From assembly GCA_019843655.1 (NCBI GenBank), contig JACDQD010000001.1, forward strand, positions 43,964,230 to 44,028,229: a stretch of 64,000 nt of DNA. Direction: 5' to 3'. The stretch comes from Lethocerus indicus. Lineage: Eukaryota > Arthropoda > Insecta > Hemiptera > Belostomatidae. A model generated the notes under the pieces. That model saw nothing but the letters and a program-made list of their open reading frames with translations, made no database searches and had not been told where the DNA came from. Below, piece after piece: positions 10,750 to 24,500 of the stretch (its first letter is position 1; the number at the start of each line of letters is the position of its first letter). The position numbers and the translations under genes were made by a program.

Positions 10750-12572
10750 GTTATTATGGTGGTGATTGTAGCCTGAATACCCAGGAGTTATGATGTTCCA
10801 AACCGTGCAACTACCTATTGGCCGGGTTTTAAACCGGTTTAATCAATGCTTCCTGTAGCCGGGTATTGGACGATTTTCAAAAATCCCCCGCGCACGTAGC
10901 AAAAATTTCAATGTGAACTCCCCCTCCCCTTCCACACGGGCAAAGCGTCGGTAGCCCCCGCCAATCGACGTGAGCGTAAGCACATTTTGGAACAGTTCCA
11001 CGGTTCTGTTTCACATTGTACGAGATTTCATTAAAACTGGGTTTATCATTCGGCGGTCGGGAAGAGAACCCTATAAATAGGGGAGGAGCACCGCCGATAC
11101 TTTGGGATAATGTGGCTGTTCCCATGTCACCGGGCTCCATCTCAGTTTTATTACTTTGCTGGACGGAAGGAATCTCGTGGCGACCTTCTTGGGAATGTTT
11201 ATACCCTATTTATATATAATAAAGGGTTTTTTTTGGCCCCGGCTCTTCGGGCGACCTCGCTTTTGGACTCGGCCTTGGCGACCACAAATTTCATGTAGCG
11301 CCGAACGTGATTGTAAAAAAATTCCATCTTTTAACCTGGCAAAGGAAACGGATAAATAATTAATTGTTATTTCGAGGATAAAGGATACGAGTCATTTTTC
11401 GCACAATTTCGTTAGGTTTTTGCTAGACCGGTTTCCATTGCCCGAATCTTTTTTTTAATATAATTTCTTTATATTTATAATTCCTACGGACCGAATCCTA
11501 ACTCCCACCCCACCCTTCTGACATCCCAATTGTTCCTTATTGAGGCCTGAAAAGGAAGTGGCCACAGGATTTATTCTTTTATTTGATCCCTCAGTTCAAA
11601 TTTCCCGTTTTCTAATATAATATTCCGATACTAATCTTTAGAGCTTATAGTATTACTACAATACTATTACAATAGTCTACTCATTATTGAGCGGTGCGCT
11701 TCGCCCGAGTGGCCCTGGGAACGCGGACCTGCGTATATATCCGGATCGAAGGAAGGAACATCCCGCGACCTAAACCCGGGACGTGGACGGCTTAAACCCC
11801 CTGTGTATCCTCCCCTTTAGCTAAAATGGATCTAATAATATTCTAAGGACTTTTGCCCGAGTCGGCCTATAATTGGTAATTTGATTAGAGCCAACGAATT
11901 GTGACTTATTACGTCTTTCGTCGCGATTTTACTAAACGGGAAGATTTATTTGTTAACGACATTCCGTGGACGTTATAAATCGCATTCTTGATACTGAATT
12001 GATTAGGAAATTAAACAAAAATACCTCACCAACCTAACACTTATAATATAGAGAGGAATATTAAATATAAATATAAAAATTAAGAACATTGTCTGCAAAG
12101 TTATATTGCGCCGTAGGTTTTTGGGTTTAAGAAAAGATGAAAGGGCATGAAAAGAATTATTGCTTCAACTGAACACCCCCAAATATATTTGCATCCGATT
12201 GGCCGTGCTATTGAATTGACTATTGAAATTTGAATACCCAAACTAGTTTTTCTGTTGCATTATAAATTAATAGTCATTATAAATTAATTAGTCACTGACC
12301 ACAGATGGACTCATCTGGCAAATTGTGGTGGTTCACACAGATATTGAGATGTTTTGTACCCCCCCGGTTCATTAAGTTAAACGCAAATTTGGACAGTCAA
12401 ACTGACCGACACTGCCGTCTACGCATATCTGATGAGTACCACGACGCTCGAGTGTGTCCTCTTGACCCCGTTGGCTTCGCGAAGCCAATTACCCGCTAAG
12501 TCCCCGAGAGAAAATGCCAGAGATACCGGAAGAGAGGGGACGACGAAGCGAAAACATCTGGTCTCATCTCGT
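10750..12572. other. Shal intron sequence, mostly unrecognised
   Basis: It contains a short hammerhead-family remnant (GCTAGACCGGTTTCC at 11422-11436) and a TATAAATAGGGG box near 11070 followed by AATAAA near 11220, which might be a solo LTR fragment. The evidence is too thin to call. Confidence 0.5.
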
Positions 12573-12586
12573 TTAACCCTTTCGCG

Positions 12587-12850
12587 GCGAACAGCGCCTT
12601 TAGGCGCTCATCTATAGATGCTCACTCTCAGCGAACAGCGCCTTTAGGTGCTCAGCCAAAGGTGCTCACTCTCAGCGAACAGCGCCTTTAGGCGCTCAGC
12701 TATAGGTGCTCACTCTCTGCGAACAGCGCCTCTAGGCGCTCAACTATAGATGCTCACTCTCAGCGAACAGGGCCTTTAGGCGCTCAGCTATAGATGCTCA
12801 CTCTCAGCGAACAGCGCCTATAGGCGCTCAATTTCTTTAGAGAACAAAAT
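12587..12850 (+). repeat. 44-bp tandem repeat, six units, each with hairpins
   Basis: Units begin with GCGAACAG at 12587, 12631, 12675, 12719, 12763 and 12807, an exact 44-base period. Each has AGCGCC-TTTA-GGCGCT, a six-pair stem, followed in several units by CATCTATAGATG, a second palindrome. The array abuts the left end of the piggyBac-like element, where repeated binding sites for transposase are known in related elements. Confidence 0.9.
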
Positions 12851-13113
12851 ATGGTTCCAAAAGTTTTTGATTTTGATGAAAATCTACCAGGAATTAAAGC
12901 CAATATCGACGATAAATCGTCAATATTAGAAATCTTTCGACTTTAGAAGAATATTGGTCAACTGACGAGTTATTACGAACGGAAAGTTTTCCACGAATAA
13001 TGACAAAAGACAGGTATAAATCTCTATAACAAATGCTGCACTTTCGTGATAACAATAAAACAAAAAATCAAGACGCGCTAATAAAACTTCGGAGCATCAT
13101 CTACAGACTGGGA
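12843..13113 (+). pseudogene. piggyBac-type transposase remnant
   Basis: Translation gives VPKVFDFDENLPGIK...SSILEIFRL and a stop. A shifted frame then gives EEYWSTDELLRTESFPRIM...RYKSL, a stop, and QMLHFRDNN...LIKLRSII. The YWST-LLRTE-FPRIM-RY-L-LHF-DN series is the N-terminal conserved part of piggyBac-superfamily transposases. The catalytic aspartate region and the C-terminal cysteine-rich domain are absent. Two stops and a frameshift make it non-functional. Confidence 0.82.
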
Positions 13114-13235
13114 CATTCTTTTTCACGAGCATTATGTCGTATTATGTCCGCGCATCGGCTGCTTAGAGTCCAACTCATTTCTGAGCGCTCCGCCGCGAAA
13201 TGGTTAACCAGTTGGCGTTTCTACTTGAAGGAAAA

Positions 13236-13275
13236 AATTAATTCGCCACGGGGATTCGAATCGGGGCCGACAAGT
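13236..13275 (-). repeat. tRNA-like SINE fragment
   Basis: ATTCGAATCCCCGTGGCG and AATTAATTTTTTC on the minus strand match the other two copies. It lies 30 bases right of the piggyBac-like element. Confidence 0.4.
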
Positions 13276-13279
13276 TAAA

Positions 13280-16200
13280 AGACAAAGGAAATTGAAAAGG
13301 GGAAAAGGGAACTGAATAAGAATTTTTATGTCGCGAATGGGCCATCTTCGAGTCTATTATCCAAAAAAATCCTCGACAGAAAAGACGAGAGATGTCCAGG
13401 GAGGAAGATGAGGAACCATCTCGATGGTACATTTTTAAACAATTTTTTAGTTAATTCTCTCGTCCGGGAGTGAAAGTTTTACTCACAACACTACCTTGAA
13501 AAATTAATGCCCGAACTTCTTTCTTCATCGTGGGTTCCCCCGCGAAACTCTGTTAGGGGTGTGTTTCCTCTTTTCGCTATCCAATCACTTATCCTGCCCT
13601 CGCGCTTAAAATCTCAATCTTCTAATTACAGCTAAATGCATAAAATATTCAGCTCTCCCAAACCAATTACCTATATATATCCTAGACAAAATACGAGAGA
13701 TGCGAAGACATACCTCAACAGTCTACTAAGTCTAACACATTTTATTTGATATTCCGTCAAAGACACTAACCGACAACATAACAGGCAAGTACAATTTAAG
13801 AGGCCCTTATTCGCAAAGCTAACAAAGGGTATCTACGCACATTTCCGGTCGACTGATCCACTTCCATATTTAATATATGTTCATCATTTACGTAAACTTG
13901 GATTAAATAAGCACCATTGCCCCCAATAATTGATAACAATGATTATGTCGGTACGAATAAAAATCTGCCTCAGTTTTGTACCTTTTGCAAAACCACCGAA
14001 TTTAAAAACCGAAACAAACTCGAACAGGCGCCAGCTATTGATAATAGAAATGCGTATTATTATTGAAAAGAGGAGAGGGTGTAGGTGAGCCGATGCAGGG
14101 GCGCGTGTGTGTGCGCGTGCGGGTGGTCTCCACCACTACCCACCGGGCATGCGTCTTCCCCGTATCAATACTGCAAACGGTCTAGCCGAGGGAAGCCTCC
14201 GTGCACGATCTCCATTTTAACTAATATTTCTTTAATTTCAGGTAACCATAGATTTAACGCATTATAATAAATTAAAAAATTAAAAACTTTTACACGACTA
14301 AAAAGTCTTTGTTGAGCTTATAAATGTTCTTCAAATCAAAGCCCAAGAAAAAAATTAGACGGTAATGGCATAATTAACGAAAAATCATTTCACTATACTT
14401 ATATATTTTACTAAGAAGCAATATTTTTAATAAATATTAAACGCGTTACGATTTCCTACGTCGTATATATCCTATATTTCGTATATTTCCTATGTCGTTT
14501 ATATGTCGTATCTACGGATTCCCATTATTAAAGACTTGGAAACGATATTTATTATTGTGCGGGGAATTGGAAGAATTAAACCGGACGATTCGTACCGTGA
14601 TTTTGATTGGACAGAATTGTGTTGGACAGGATTTCTTCTAATAGTCTACAGGATTCGGTTACATACCGACAATATCGGTTATAAGTGTAACTTCTTCCAT
14701 AAACAGTACTATTGAGATTTCCGAGTGTAGATTCGCAGCAAAATATCGGATTATTGAAAACGTCAGGCCGCAGATCTATATTTTGTGTCCTGCCTATATT
14801 TTATTTTAGTCGCTCGAACATTTCTTTAGTTTATAGAGGAGGAGCTGAGCATTTGATCATCTTCAGTCTCTCCTTTTCATAAGGAAGTTTTAAAAAGAAC
14901 TCATTTAAATATTAAATCTGCGACTTCGGGCCGTGAGTTTTGTCCCATTAACATTGTCAAAACTCAGGCACCTTTTTTAATATAGTTAGTTTAAATGAAA
15001 TACCTGCCAATTGTTAAGCGTGGAAGATTCACCACGGTTCAAATTTAGCACCGGCAGACCTGAAATTCGGCTTTCGTTTAATTAACGCAGGCCGATCGAT
15101 TCGGGTGTTTTAAAAATGTAAAGACTCCGCCGGCTAATTAAATTAAAACAATTTAAAACTGTATTAACCACGCTGGATTGTATCTCGATTAAAATCATTC
15201 GAAAGTTTTTATTAAATGCGAGTGTTGTGTATTTTCTTTTTTAAATAATGGCGTAAGCCACCATAACATTCCATAAATGTTTATACGAACCGTTCATATA
15301 AATACAGGAACAGTATGAGGCACTAATTAGAGAAAACCGGAGATTCGCAACAGTTTTGCTGTTATTAACTATTTGAATTAGTGTAATGAATGTTTAGTTT
15401 ACTTATTATCCTTTAAATTTAATTATTTACGAGTTTAAGGGGTAACGTAGGGCTAATAATATAAATTTAAAAACATTACATAATAATAAAGATTTTTATA
15501 GGATATCACTTTGGACTGCAACATCGAAATATAAGTAGGCTCCCACAAAAAACGGGTTCAGTTCTTCTCGGTTTGAATGTTAAAGATATATTTTTAAATA
15601 TAAAGATTTATGTTTCTTAAAATGAACGTCCGAACTAACTTATTTATCCATAATCGTTGGCTCACTCTGGATGTTATTTCCTTTCCGAGCAAAACACTGG
15701 CCGGATGCCGCTTTTAATGCGCCAGTGCAAAGCACTATACTCTCAGTACAGTCGGTGAAAAGTACATTTTAACCAGTTATGGATGCAGTTTCAAATGAAA
15801 AATTGTAATCTTGAATAATTAAACATGCTTGTTTCGAAAGAAAATCAAGATTAAATTCGATCAACGCCCCTGAAACACGAGGGAGTCGTTTGGTCTCGAC
15901 CAACAGTGACAAATCCAAGAAAAGTTTCCGAATACAAACACCTCGAAATAGACTCCGATGTACACGAGTTTTTCAAAAATACTTGGAAAACGAAAATACT
16001 TCTGGTCCACAGTGGAGCCAAAATAGCTTGTGTTAAAAAAATATACCGTATTTACAATCTCGGTAAACGGGTATATTATTAAATGTCATAAATATTGCTG
16101 ATAAATATTCAACAGCCGAAAAAATTCTGCCCAAGAATTTTTTCTTCAAGGGAACGCGGGCCTTTCACACGGCGGAAAATCGTGTTTCAGGGGTTTTAGC

Positions 16201-18400
16201 CGTGGAACCTCATCCAAAATTATTGCGCACATAATTATATCTTACATTCATTTTCCTGTTACGCATATTTTTATACAGTTTAATTATTTACAATTTCAAC
16301 CACATGGTCCAAATAAAGCTTAAAACCACGCCCAAATTAAAAAGTGGCTGGCTTCTTCATTATTATACGAATATATGCATACAAATTATCGGGATAAAAT
16401 AAATGCTACTGAATATTGGTGGGTACAACATTTATTTTAATGTAATCCGAAATTTGTATTTTGACGATAATATTTTGCGATATTTCAATTAAGACGCCAA
16501 TTCTAAAGCATTGGTGGTCCCGTTATGGTTTAATTTCAAATAAATTAATGGATTATCTCTCGAACGATTTCCCGATAAACCTGTTTCGGCTCACGTCGGC
16601 TGATCGTGACCATCAGTAGTTTCGACAAATAAAACTCCGGTATACTTAATTTCTAGGTGGTTTGTTTCTGCTCAACTGAGTGCAGAGTTTAATTTACATT
16701 GATATAAGGCTTCTTAAGGAGAGCGGTATTAAAGTTAAGGGGGGATTAAGAAGTATGGCTGCAAAGGCAGAAGCACTATGCAATCATGGAATCTTTTGCA
16801 GTCGAAAAGCGCGCTATTTCGTAAGCGTCGGGATCGATTTTTGTTTGTTACCCGGCTTCTATTTCGGTTCAATCCTCGAGATAATACGGACGGGATCGTA
16901 AACAGATTCCAGAAGATGCCCCGCCCCGCTCGAGTATACACTATGTAGGTGGTCACTACAACCTGAAAAAGTATGCAAGTATAATTCAGTTCTGAAGCCT
17001 AAACAATTTGGCGCATAACGTGTTGGAATAGTAGCCGTAACCTGGATTTCGCATTATAAGGGTGAAATAAGCATTTACAAAATATATATTTCAAATAGTC
17101 GGTTATTTTAAAAAAGTACATGCTACCTACCATTTTCTGCTCAGTGAGTTACAAACGCGCGCTGCTGATTAAGCACGAAGAAAATACATTACAACTCACG
17201 AGGGAAATGTGAATTCTGTTCCAGTGTGTTCGCCTAACTAAAATGATTTCGGGATTATTTATTTCTTACATTATTTTTTTAGATGTAAAATGTAAAATTT
17301 GTAACTGTCTATATATATTTTTGTTTCTACAATTAATAAATGTTATTTTTCGACCGTGTGCGTGTATACATGTGTTTATATAATTATAAATGTTACTTCT
17401 CGCGACCAGGTTTCGCGACAAGATAACGTGACAGCGGGACAAATTAATAAAAATAATTAATTATTTTTCTCTATATAAATTATTTTCTCGCTCCATCGTT
17501 CGTCTCCATTTCTGCGGTTCGGTAGGCCCAAAAATTGTTATTCAAAATTAATTAATTATTCGCTTTCAGGTCTGCAGCTCGGTTATTGTAAAGTTTATTT
17601 TTGTTGAGAGAGCTTCTTCACCTAAAAATAGAGTCCTTCCTCTTATTTATAGATAGGAGTGGGCCAGATATAATCGGGGTTTTTTTCCCTCGAGAAATAA
17701 GGCGCGCCGGTGAAGTACTTCACCGCAAGCCGCAAGTCGATCCGTACAATATAACGATTAATAAACAAAAACTCATGACACTGAATAAGTATTTGATTTT
17801 ATACTTATTTATATATAAATCCGTTGTTGACGTAATAAAGGTGCGAGCGGAAATTTCGGAGATAGCTAATACCAACTCTCCATGAACTCTGAAATAATTT
17901 CTTAAATATCGTGCTCCTATACTAGACCAGTTTAATGCAAGTGTCACGATTGGCGGATTAAAGGTCGATTGATTTATTCGCGGAGCGCTGGTAGTTGTAA
18001 ACATTCCTTGCTATACCTTTTTCCGGTATTCACGGGTAATCGGTTTCTTTATTTAGGCTAAAGTTTGGCATGTATGAAGGGGATCCCCTCAGTATGACGT
18101 TATACACTTTCAATACCATTTAAATTCTACGTATCTCCTCGAAACTAAAATTCGAGCCGTCCTTCTAAGCCATTCAGGAGTGAACTATAAAAAGCAGATT
18201 ACGTTTATTAATTTGGAGTGAAATACACAAGGCCTAATGATAGTCCTACACCGCTTTGTATTCCACAGTGCCTTACGATAAGATACCCAACATCTTAAAT
18301 AACAAGTATACGATGTTCAAAAAGAGCTCTGCAGAATTATATGTAAAATATGCTTACGACACTACCACTGGCATCGAAAGTCAACCAAAACCGCTTATAT
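13280..18400. other. Shal intron sequence, mostly unrecognised
   Basis: No gene. A diverged hammerhead-family remnant lies at about 16585-16622 on the minus strand (CTGATGG, GAAACAGGTT). Otherwise AT-rich unique-looking sequence. Confidence 0.55.
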
Positions 18401-18407
18401 TATTATA

Positions 18408-18550
18408 ACTGCGGTACACCCCTTGACTTTCAGTTGGGTTGCTTTTTATACCCATGTCGAAATTAAAATATTTTATCCTAGTGAATCCGACCGAAGTGCA
18501 GTGTTTTGTGAGGGAGGATATACACAGCTATAGAGGTTTACCTCTCTGAA
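18408..18550 (+). repeat. Unclassified interspersed repeat, copy 1
   Basis: About 140 bases match 55002-55145 in the same orientation, including CGGTACAC(C/T)CCTTGACTTTCAG, TGTCGAAATTAAAATATTTTA and TAGAG(A)GGTTTACC. No coding frame or terminal repeat is seen. Confidence 0.75.
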
Positions 18551-18559
18551 CGAATTACT

Positions 18560-21500
18560 TCACAATGTGTGTTTAAACAACCATTTATCAGGCAGTCTTG
18601 AGAGCGAAAGATCCAAAACAGAAAAACAAGTAAACAAAATTGCAATGCCGTACCAGGTAGGTACACACATCCACCGTGCTACCCTCATAATCTTGTTTAA
18701 CCCTATCTTCAAAGTTGCTGTCGATCGCCAATTAATCGCGTTGCCTCTGACGGCACCTCTACCGCCGCATTAGGGGATGGGGAAGGGGGGCGCTCGATCC
18801 TTGTCCCCTTCACCGGCGCAACTTAGTATTCACTATGCGGTGCTCCTCTAATGAGACTCCATCGTAAGTGTCTAAAATAGGCGCACTGAGGGATCTAATT
18901 AGCGTAACGATGAACTGGATTATATATAAAACACCCTGTACGTATACGTACACGTTAGCCAGAGTGCAGTCGAAGGACAAAAAGAACCCTTTCCGGGCAG
19001 AATCCGCTCTACATGGCCTTTTCTGTTAATAGCGGTGGGTCGTCCCCAGATCAGGTCCCCCATATACCCGCCATCTGGCCATCTAGCCAGATTTATATGG
19101 TAATAAATGAGCAGACAGTTCTCGACCATTAGAATAGTCGACGGTCGGGCTCCCTAGCCAATTTCAGTCTTATTGTTCTCTGATTGAACCCTTCTTTGAG
19201 ACCTTCATAACTTATATTATATTCTTTACATTATACATAACTTATATTCAAAAGTGAAAGAACTTTGTGGCATCATTCAATGCACCGCAGTATCATTATT
19301 TTGTAAATATTTAAACTTTACATTTGATTAATTTACATTAAAATAAATTAATATTTAATATTGCTTATTATAACTTTTCAGTTCAATTATAAGAAGTGAG
19401 TCGGTAATTTATTCTGCGGGTTTTCTCGTATTTAGATTTAATAATTGTTTTGCGAAGTTTTGTAATTTATTTAAAGACGATGTTTTCTAATTGATTTTTA
19501 AATCTAATTCCGAATACAAAATATAAATACAAAAGAAAATTACCGATAACTGTTGCAACAATGTTTAATATTGATTTAATTGTCCTACTCCCAAACACTG
19601 ATGCTTCGATCTTTACTCTCCCATTATCGTTTATAAGTTAAGGTCATAATACAAAAGAGGCTCTGACTGGGTGTTTCAACACTGAATATATATTATTTAT
19701 CTTTCCTATATGTGTAATATTTCAATTAGTTTAAATATTTCTATAGACTTTTATATATTTATTATCATAGTGGTATCGATATATTTGAAATAAAAAGAAA
19801 TTGAAGTCAGCACATTATCCGTTGCATTAGTAATAGCAGTTTTTAAATATTCTCTCCATAGGTTTATTTTTCCTTCGGACCTATACAATGAATTAAAACT
19901 GTACTGGAGTTACTCTGGACTCTGAAATTTATTGGGGAACTTAAGTACAAAAGTACCTAAGAAAGGTAAAAGTACCTTGTACAAAAGTCTTGGATGATTA
20001 TAATAAACAAATTTCACTCATATTAATTTGTCGAATCAGAATTAAACCAGTTATTACCGATATTAAGAAATTGTTATGAAGGCTCGGTTAGTTGCAATGA
20101 GCCAAGTTTCAAAGATTTATCCTTATTCCTGCATTGGTTTCAAATCCTTTCCTGCTAAATCGGACATTCACAAACGTTTCTATTTTCACAGCCGGGTGAC
20201 AAAGATAACAAATTCGCGTTGCGATGCAATAAAAATAGCGCTTGCCGCCACCGGAGGCTCCCAAAACCGCGAGTCAAATATTTCATTTATTCTGGGATAC
20301 TCGGAAAAATTATTTCTTCGCCGTTCAGTTGTCTTCCGCGTTCCGACATGAAAATGAAGGAACCAAAGCGAAGGGAAAACCGGCGGAAAGACTTAAGTTG
20401 CATTATCAGTGTGATTCGGTTCAGTACAAAGTGGAAATTTGCAATTTGAGATGCATCAGGATCGAACCCTGGCGAGTCCTATTTCACTCTCTTTGAGAAA
20501 ACTATGACCGATTCGACCATAAAGTATTCCAAACTGAATTCTAACATGAGTTGTAAGAGCTCCTTTCGCAATCGATTACACATTTGAATTAACTTGGGTG
20601 GATTATATAAACTGAGGATTTTAAGCGGCTTAGTGAATGTCTTGTCTGTAGTTGCCGAGTTTCACGCACTGTTTTACTAATTTGTTTGTTTAAACAAATC
20701 CTAGAGTCCTTAAACGAAGCGCAACGATGCACACTTCGTCTGAAACGGGGAGTAGATAAGAACGTACATTTTCAAACAAACTGATAATTCATAAAACCGG
20801 GTGTTTCGTCTTCTAATCGAATATTGTTATCGTTAAGTTTATTCTGTTTCCGATAACACTATCTGCACCTGGCTTAAATTTCGTTTGTTCAGGATATGGC
20901 ACCCCCTCTTTTTTAATCTTTTCATTCTTCCTTTTCCCCATCGTCGTTTTAATCCTCTCGTCCCAAAATTAGCCTTCCGGATAAATAAAACTATTATTTT
21001 TAAATTTTGTAAATGTTGCGTCATTAGCTTATTTGGTTCCAGACCGGACGGGATTTGGCTTTTAGTCATCCTCAGTAGAATTCCTTTAGTATTTATAGGG
21101 TAGCACTTAGGCATGTAAGTGTCGAAGAAACATCCTGTCTGTACGGTTAACGCTCTATTACTGTAAGGTGTTTTGGGAAAGTAACCCAAAAAAGCATCGT
21201 GCTCAATTAATTTTTAGCATGTATAAAATAAAAATAAAATTCAAAAATTTGAAAAATAAATTTGTCAACCCTATTACACAAGATAATGGTATTGCAACAA
21301 ATCTGGGAATATCTCGACAATTATTTGAGGTATTTCAAAATATCTCGACCAAAGATCGGTGACCCTCATTATGCTTATTATGCTATTTGGTTTGAAGGGC
21401 GGTAGTTCGACCTTCGGGTAAATGACATTTTGCGTTCATTTGGGGTTCTATTTCGGGAAAATATTCAGAATAAATTCACTAGGCGATAGGACTTTCTGAA

Positions 21501-24500
21501 TCACTTATATACACACCCAGCTGTGAATCACGTTTCCGTCAATTTTATGTTAAATACATTTTTTTATGTCATTTCGTTTGTACTCAACCGTCGAAATTTA
21601 GAAAGAAAAACTGTACGCACTAAAAAACAATACATTTCATGTCATGAAATGTACGTTAACATTTTAATATTTAAAATTCTTCCCCTTCCACCTGGCTTAA
21701 TTTAATTTATTTCCTCACTTGTAGTCACTAAACTAACCTCCGCTGATACTAAAAGTGATATTTTAAACATGTAGTGCCAAGTTGCGAATTTCAACTGATT
21801 AAACGAGAGGAGGACTGTACTAACTACAGTTTAGTCATTAGATTTCAGTTGGGTAGTTTGTTCCTGAACAACTGAAAATTAAACTCTGCACCCAAATGAG
21901 ATCCACGCATTTAGTTGGTTCAAATTGAAGGAAGACGGCTTCGGAGTTTCCGATTACAAATTTCAACTTATGAAATTATAAGCCGAGGCAACTTCAGTAT
22001 ATTCATTATATTTCACTTAGGCAGTTTTTTCTCCCACCAGTCTCAAATCTGGTTCTGACTTAGCCCTTAGTTGAGAGTAGTTTGGGGAAAAGGTGTAATT
22101 GGAGGTTCTAGGCGGTGCGGTATGAAAGCATTGGATCCGAATTCGTTTCTCCAGTTGAAATTCCCTTAATTATCGACGGGTTATTATTTGTGTATGCTTT
22201 ATAGCGATGGGAGTACAGTATAAAATACTCTACTGTAAGAAATGTGTACAGTCGTTTTGTGGATCTGCTGTCCTCGATCAATTTTGCTAGACTTTTGGTG
22301 TTTTGCTAGACTAGTTTCGGATGCTCGTGGATATTAATCACTAGCTTCGGAGAATCTCTAGAGCGCTAAACCGTCAATAAAACATAATTCTGGTACACGA
22401 AGGAGGAAAGGGTAATTATGTATTAACGCCAGGAACAACTGTGAGGTCTCTTTGTATGTTAAAACTGTGGAAATTGTCGAACAAGGTTTCGTGTTATGTA
22501 CCTCAACTGAGGCAAGAATAACCGTCGAGACGATATCTAAAACCAAATAAAACTTCAATAAGTTACTTTTCGTTCTTTACAGCCGTAAAGGGTAAAAGAA
22601 GACTTTTAAAGCTCGGACGAGGGCACTGTGGGAGTTTCTCCGGTTCCATTTAAAACTCCAGAGCTCCCGCTTATAATCCTGGTTTTCTAAATATAAACTA
22701 TCACATGTTGAACTCCCGCCAGTAAAACAAACGGCGGCGAGGACATTCCTACGTGTGAAAAAATTTAAATTCCACCCATTCGATTCGTTCGATCCTTCTT
22801 TAAGTTCCAATTTGAACCTTCCGCCTTAAATTTGAATATGAGCAGGTATTTGGGGCCTAGCCTGCACAATACCGGCTATGTATATGTACGAGTAGTACCA
22901 TACAAACAATGATGCTGGGTTAGGGATAAATTGTAACATATACCAATTATGCAATGCACCCCCCCCCCCGCCATCTGTGATCCAAGTGTATAAAAGACAT
23001 TGTCTACATAAGTGTGTGGCGGCTTAGGGGAGGGACATATTAGAGAATGAAAAATTAATTGCGGTATTATAAAGGTACCGTATGTTTCGTATATAACATG
23101 CAGTCCGGTTAACGATACGCAATTTGGCCTGACACTGACATGACAGTGTGTCATGAGACATGAAAAATGAAATCCTTTTCTTCCTCACCTGCGACAGTTT
23201 CTATATTAATAAGCAAAATATTAAAATTCGAAAATGAACGCGAACTCCTGGCACGATGGGTTTGAGTTGTGGATAATAATGTTGAATAAAATACTCAGAT
23301 TTAGCACTAGTTAAAACAGTTGAAGGGGTGGCGTTACTTCGATGACCAATATAAGGACGGTCAATACAATTTGCAGGTGCTAGAATTAAATGTTGGATAG
23401 AGATGACAAATTGGGAAATATTTTTTTGGAACCAATACGCTTGGGCTAAAACTACCGAACTCTACATAATTCTATTCAGAACAAGAAATGATTACATGCT
23501 GTCATGAATTCTGACTATTTAAGTAAATTTAAAAAAATGTATATATATATGTTAATTTTTTTATATTTCAATTAAATTATACTATACTATAGGAAAACTA
23601 CAGTTTTTTATTAAAGATAAAAATTTAAAAAAATAGTTCTGGCTTATAGACTAGACCAGTTTGCTGATTTATTGCCCAGTGGTTCAAATCCCAAAGTGTA
23701 AAAGGGAGTGTCATTGTATTTTTAAACCGTCTATTGTTGCGACTATAATTTTATTGGTGGCGGCCATTTTGAGCCGGTCGATTACAAGAAAGCTCATTCA
23801 TCCCGATAGAATCACCGTCTAATTGGAGCGGGTCCAAAACCGGATTTTAATTCCACAAAAATGTTCATTGTCCAATCAATTTATACTTATCGAGTATTTA
23901 TGTTGACAAAAATTTGAAGTCTGACAAAATTGCGGTGAATTTATTTTATGATTGAAGCGCATTTTATACGCCGATAATTATACGACGGTTCGGGACGATT
24001 TGCCTTCGATATAAATCTAGCGGATTGTGTCCACAATCGCTGTCTACAGAGATATGATTTCAGTAATCGGATCGTTATCGGCAAATCAGTAAAAATATTA
24101 CCATTACCTATGGTTTTTAATTTTATTTTAAAATCGAGACGTTAGCTAGATTTCAGCGAGGGATCCTTTTATGATACGGGCCAGAAATAACTCGTTTGGC
24201 ACGCACGCGGGATATTCAGTTCACGAGTAGAACCGTGAGATATCGAAAAACATTTAGAGGTAAACTGTTGCCTCGAATTTTACACTTGCAGCTCTTCCTC
24301 AGCGTGAAATTGCCGGTGCCGAGTCTATTGGAAAACCGTGTCCGCTGATAATTGAGTGATTGATGATAAAGTTTCAAATAGGGTTCGGCCGGTAACAGAT
24401 TGGGGGCACGTGTTGGGCCTATCCGCCCATTCAGAGTGTTCCTCGGACGGTAGCTAATGGGTTTCTCTAGTTGGAGGTTCCTCCCATGTTTGTATGGTAA

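Larger units (their letters stand above)
12577..13203 (+). mobile_element. piggyBac-like deletion derivative with TTAA target duplication
   Basis: TTAA at 12573-12576 and 13204-13207 bound a 627-bp element with inverted ends CCCTTTCGCGGCG (left) and CCATTTCGCGGCG (right, read inward), one mismatch in 13. piggyBac-superfamily elements insert at TTAA and begin with CC(C/T). The interior has six 44-bp repeats, then two short transposase fragments, then the right end. Most of the transposase is deleted, so the copy cannot move itself. Confidence 0.88.

Noticed and set aside
12587..12850. CRISPR-like array
   Set aside because: The period is regular but the units have no unique spacers, and the genome is eukaryotic. 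It is a transposon-associated tandem repeat.
15850..16075. Possible non-LTR remnant (VSEYKHLEIDSD)
   Set aside because: Only a vague resemblance to reverse-transcriptase thumb sequence; no second motif.
20839..21189. 116-codon minus-strand open frame in the Shal intron
   Set aside because: No domain, splice context or repeat match; expected by chance in a window of this size.
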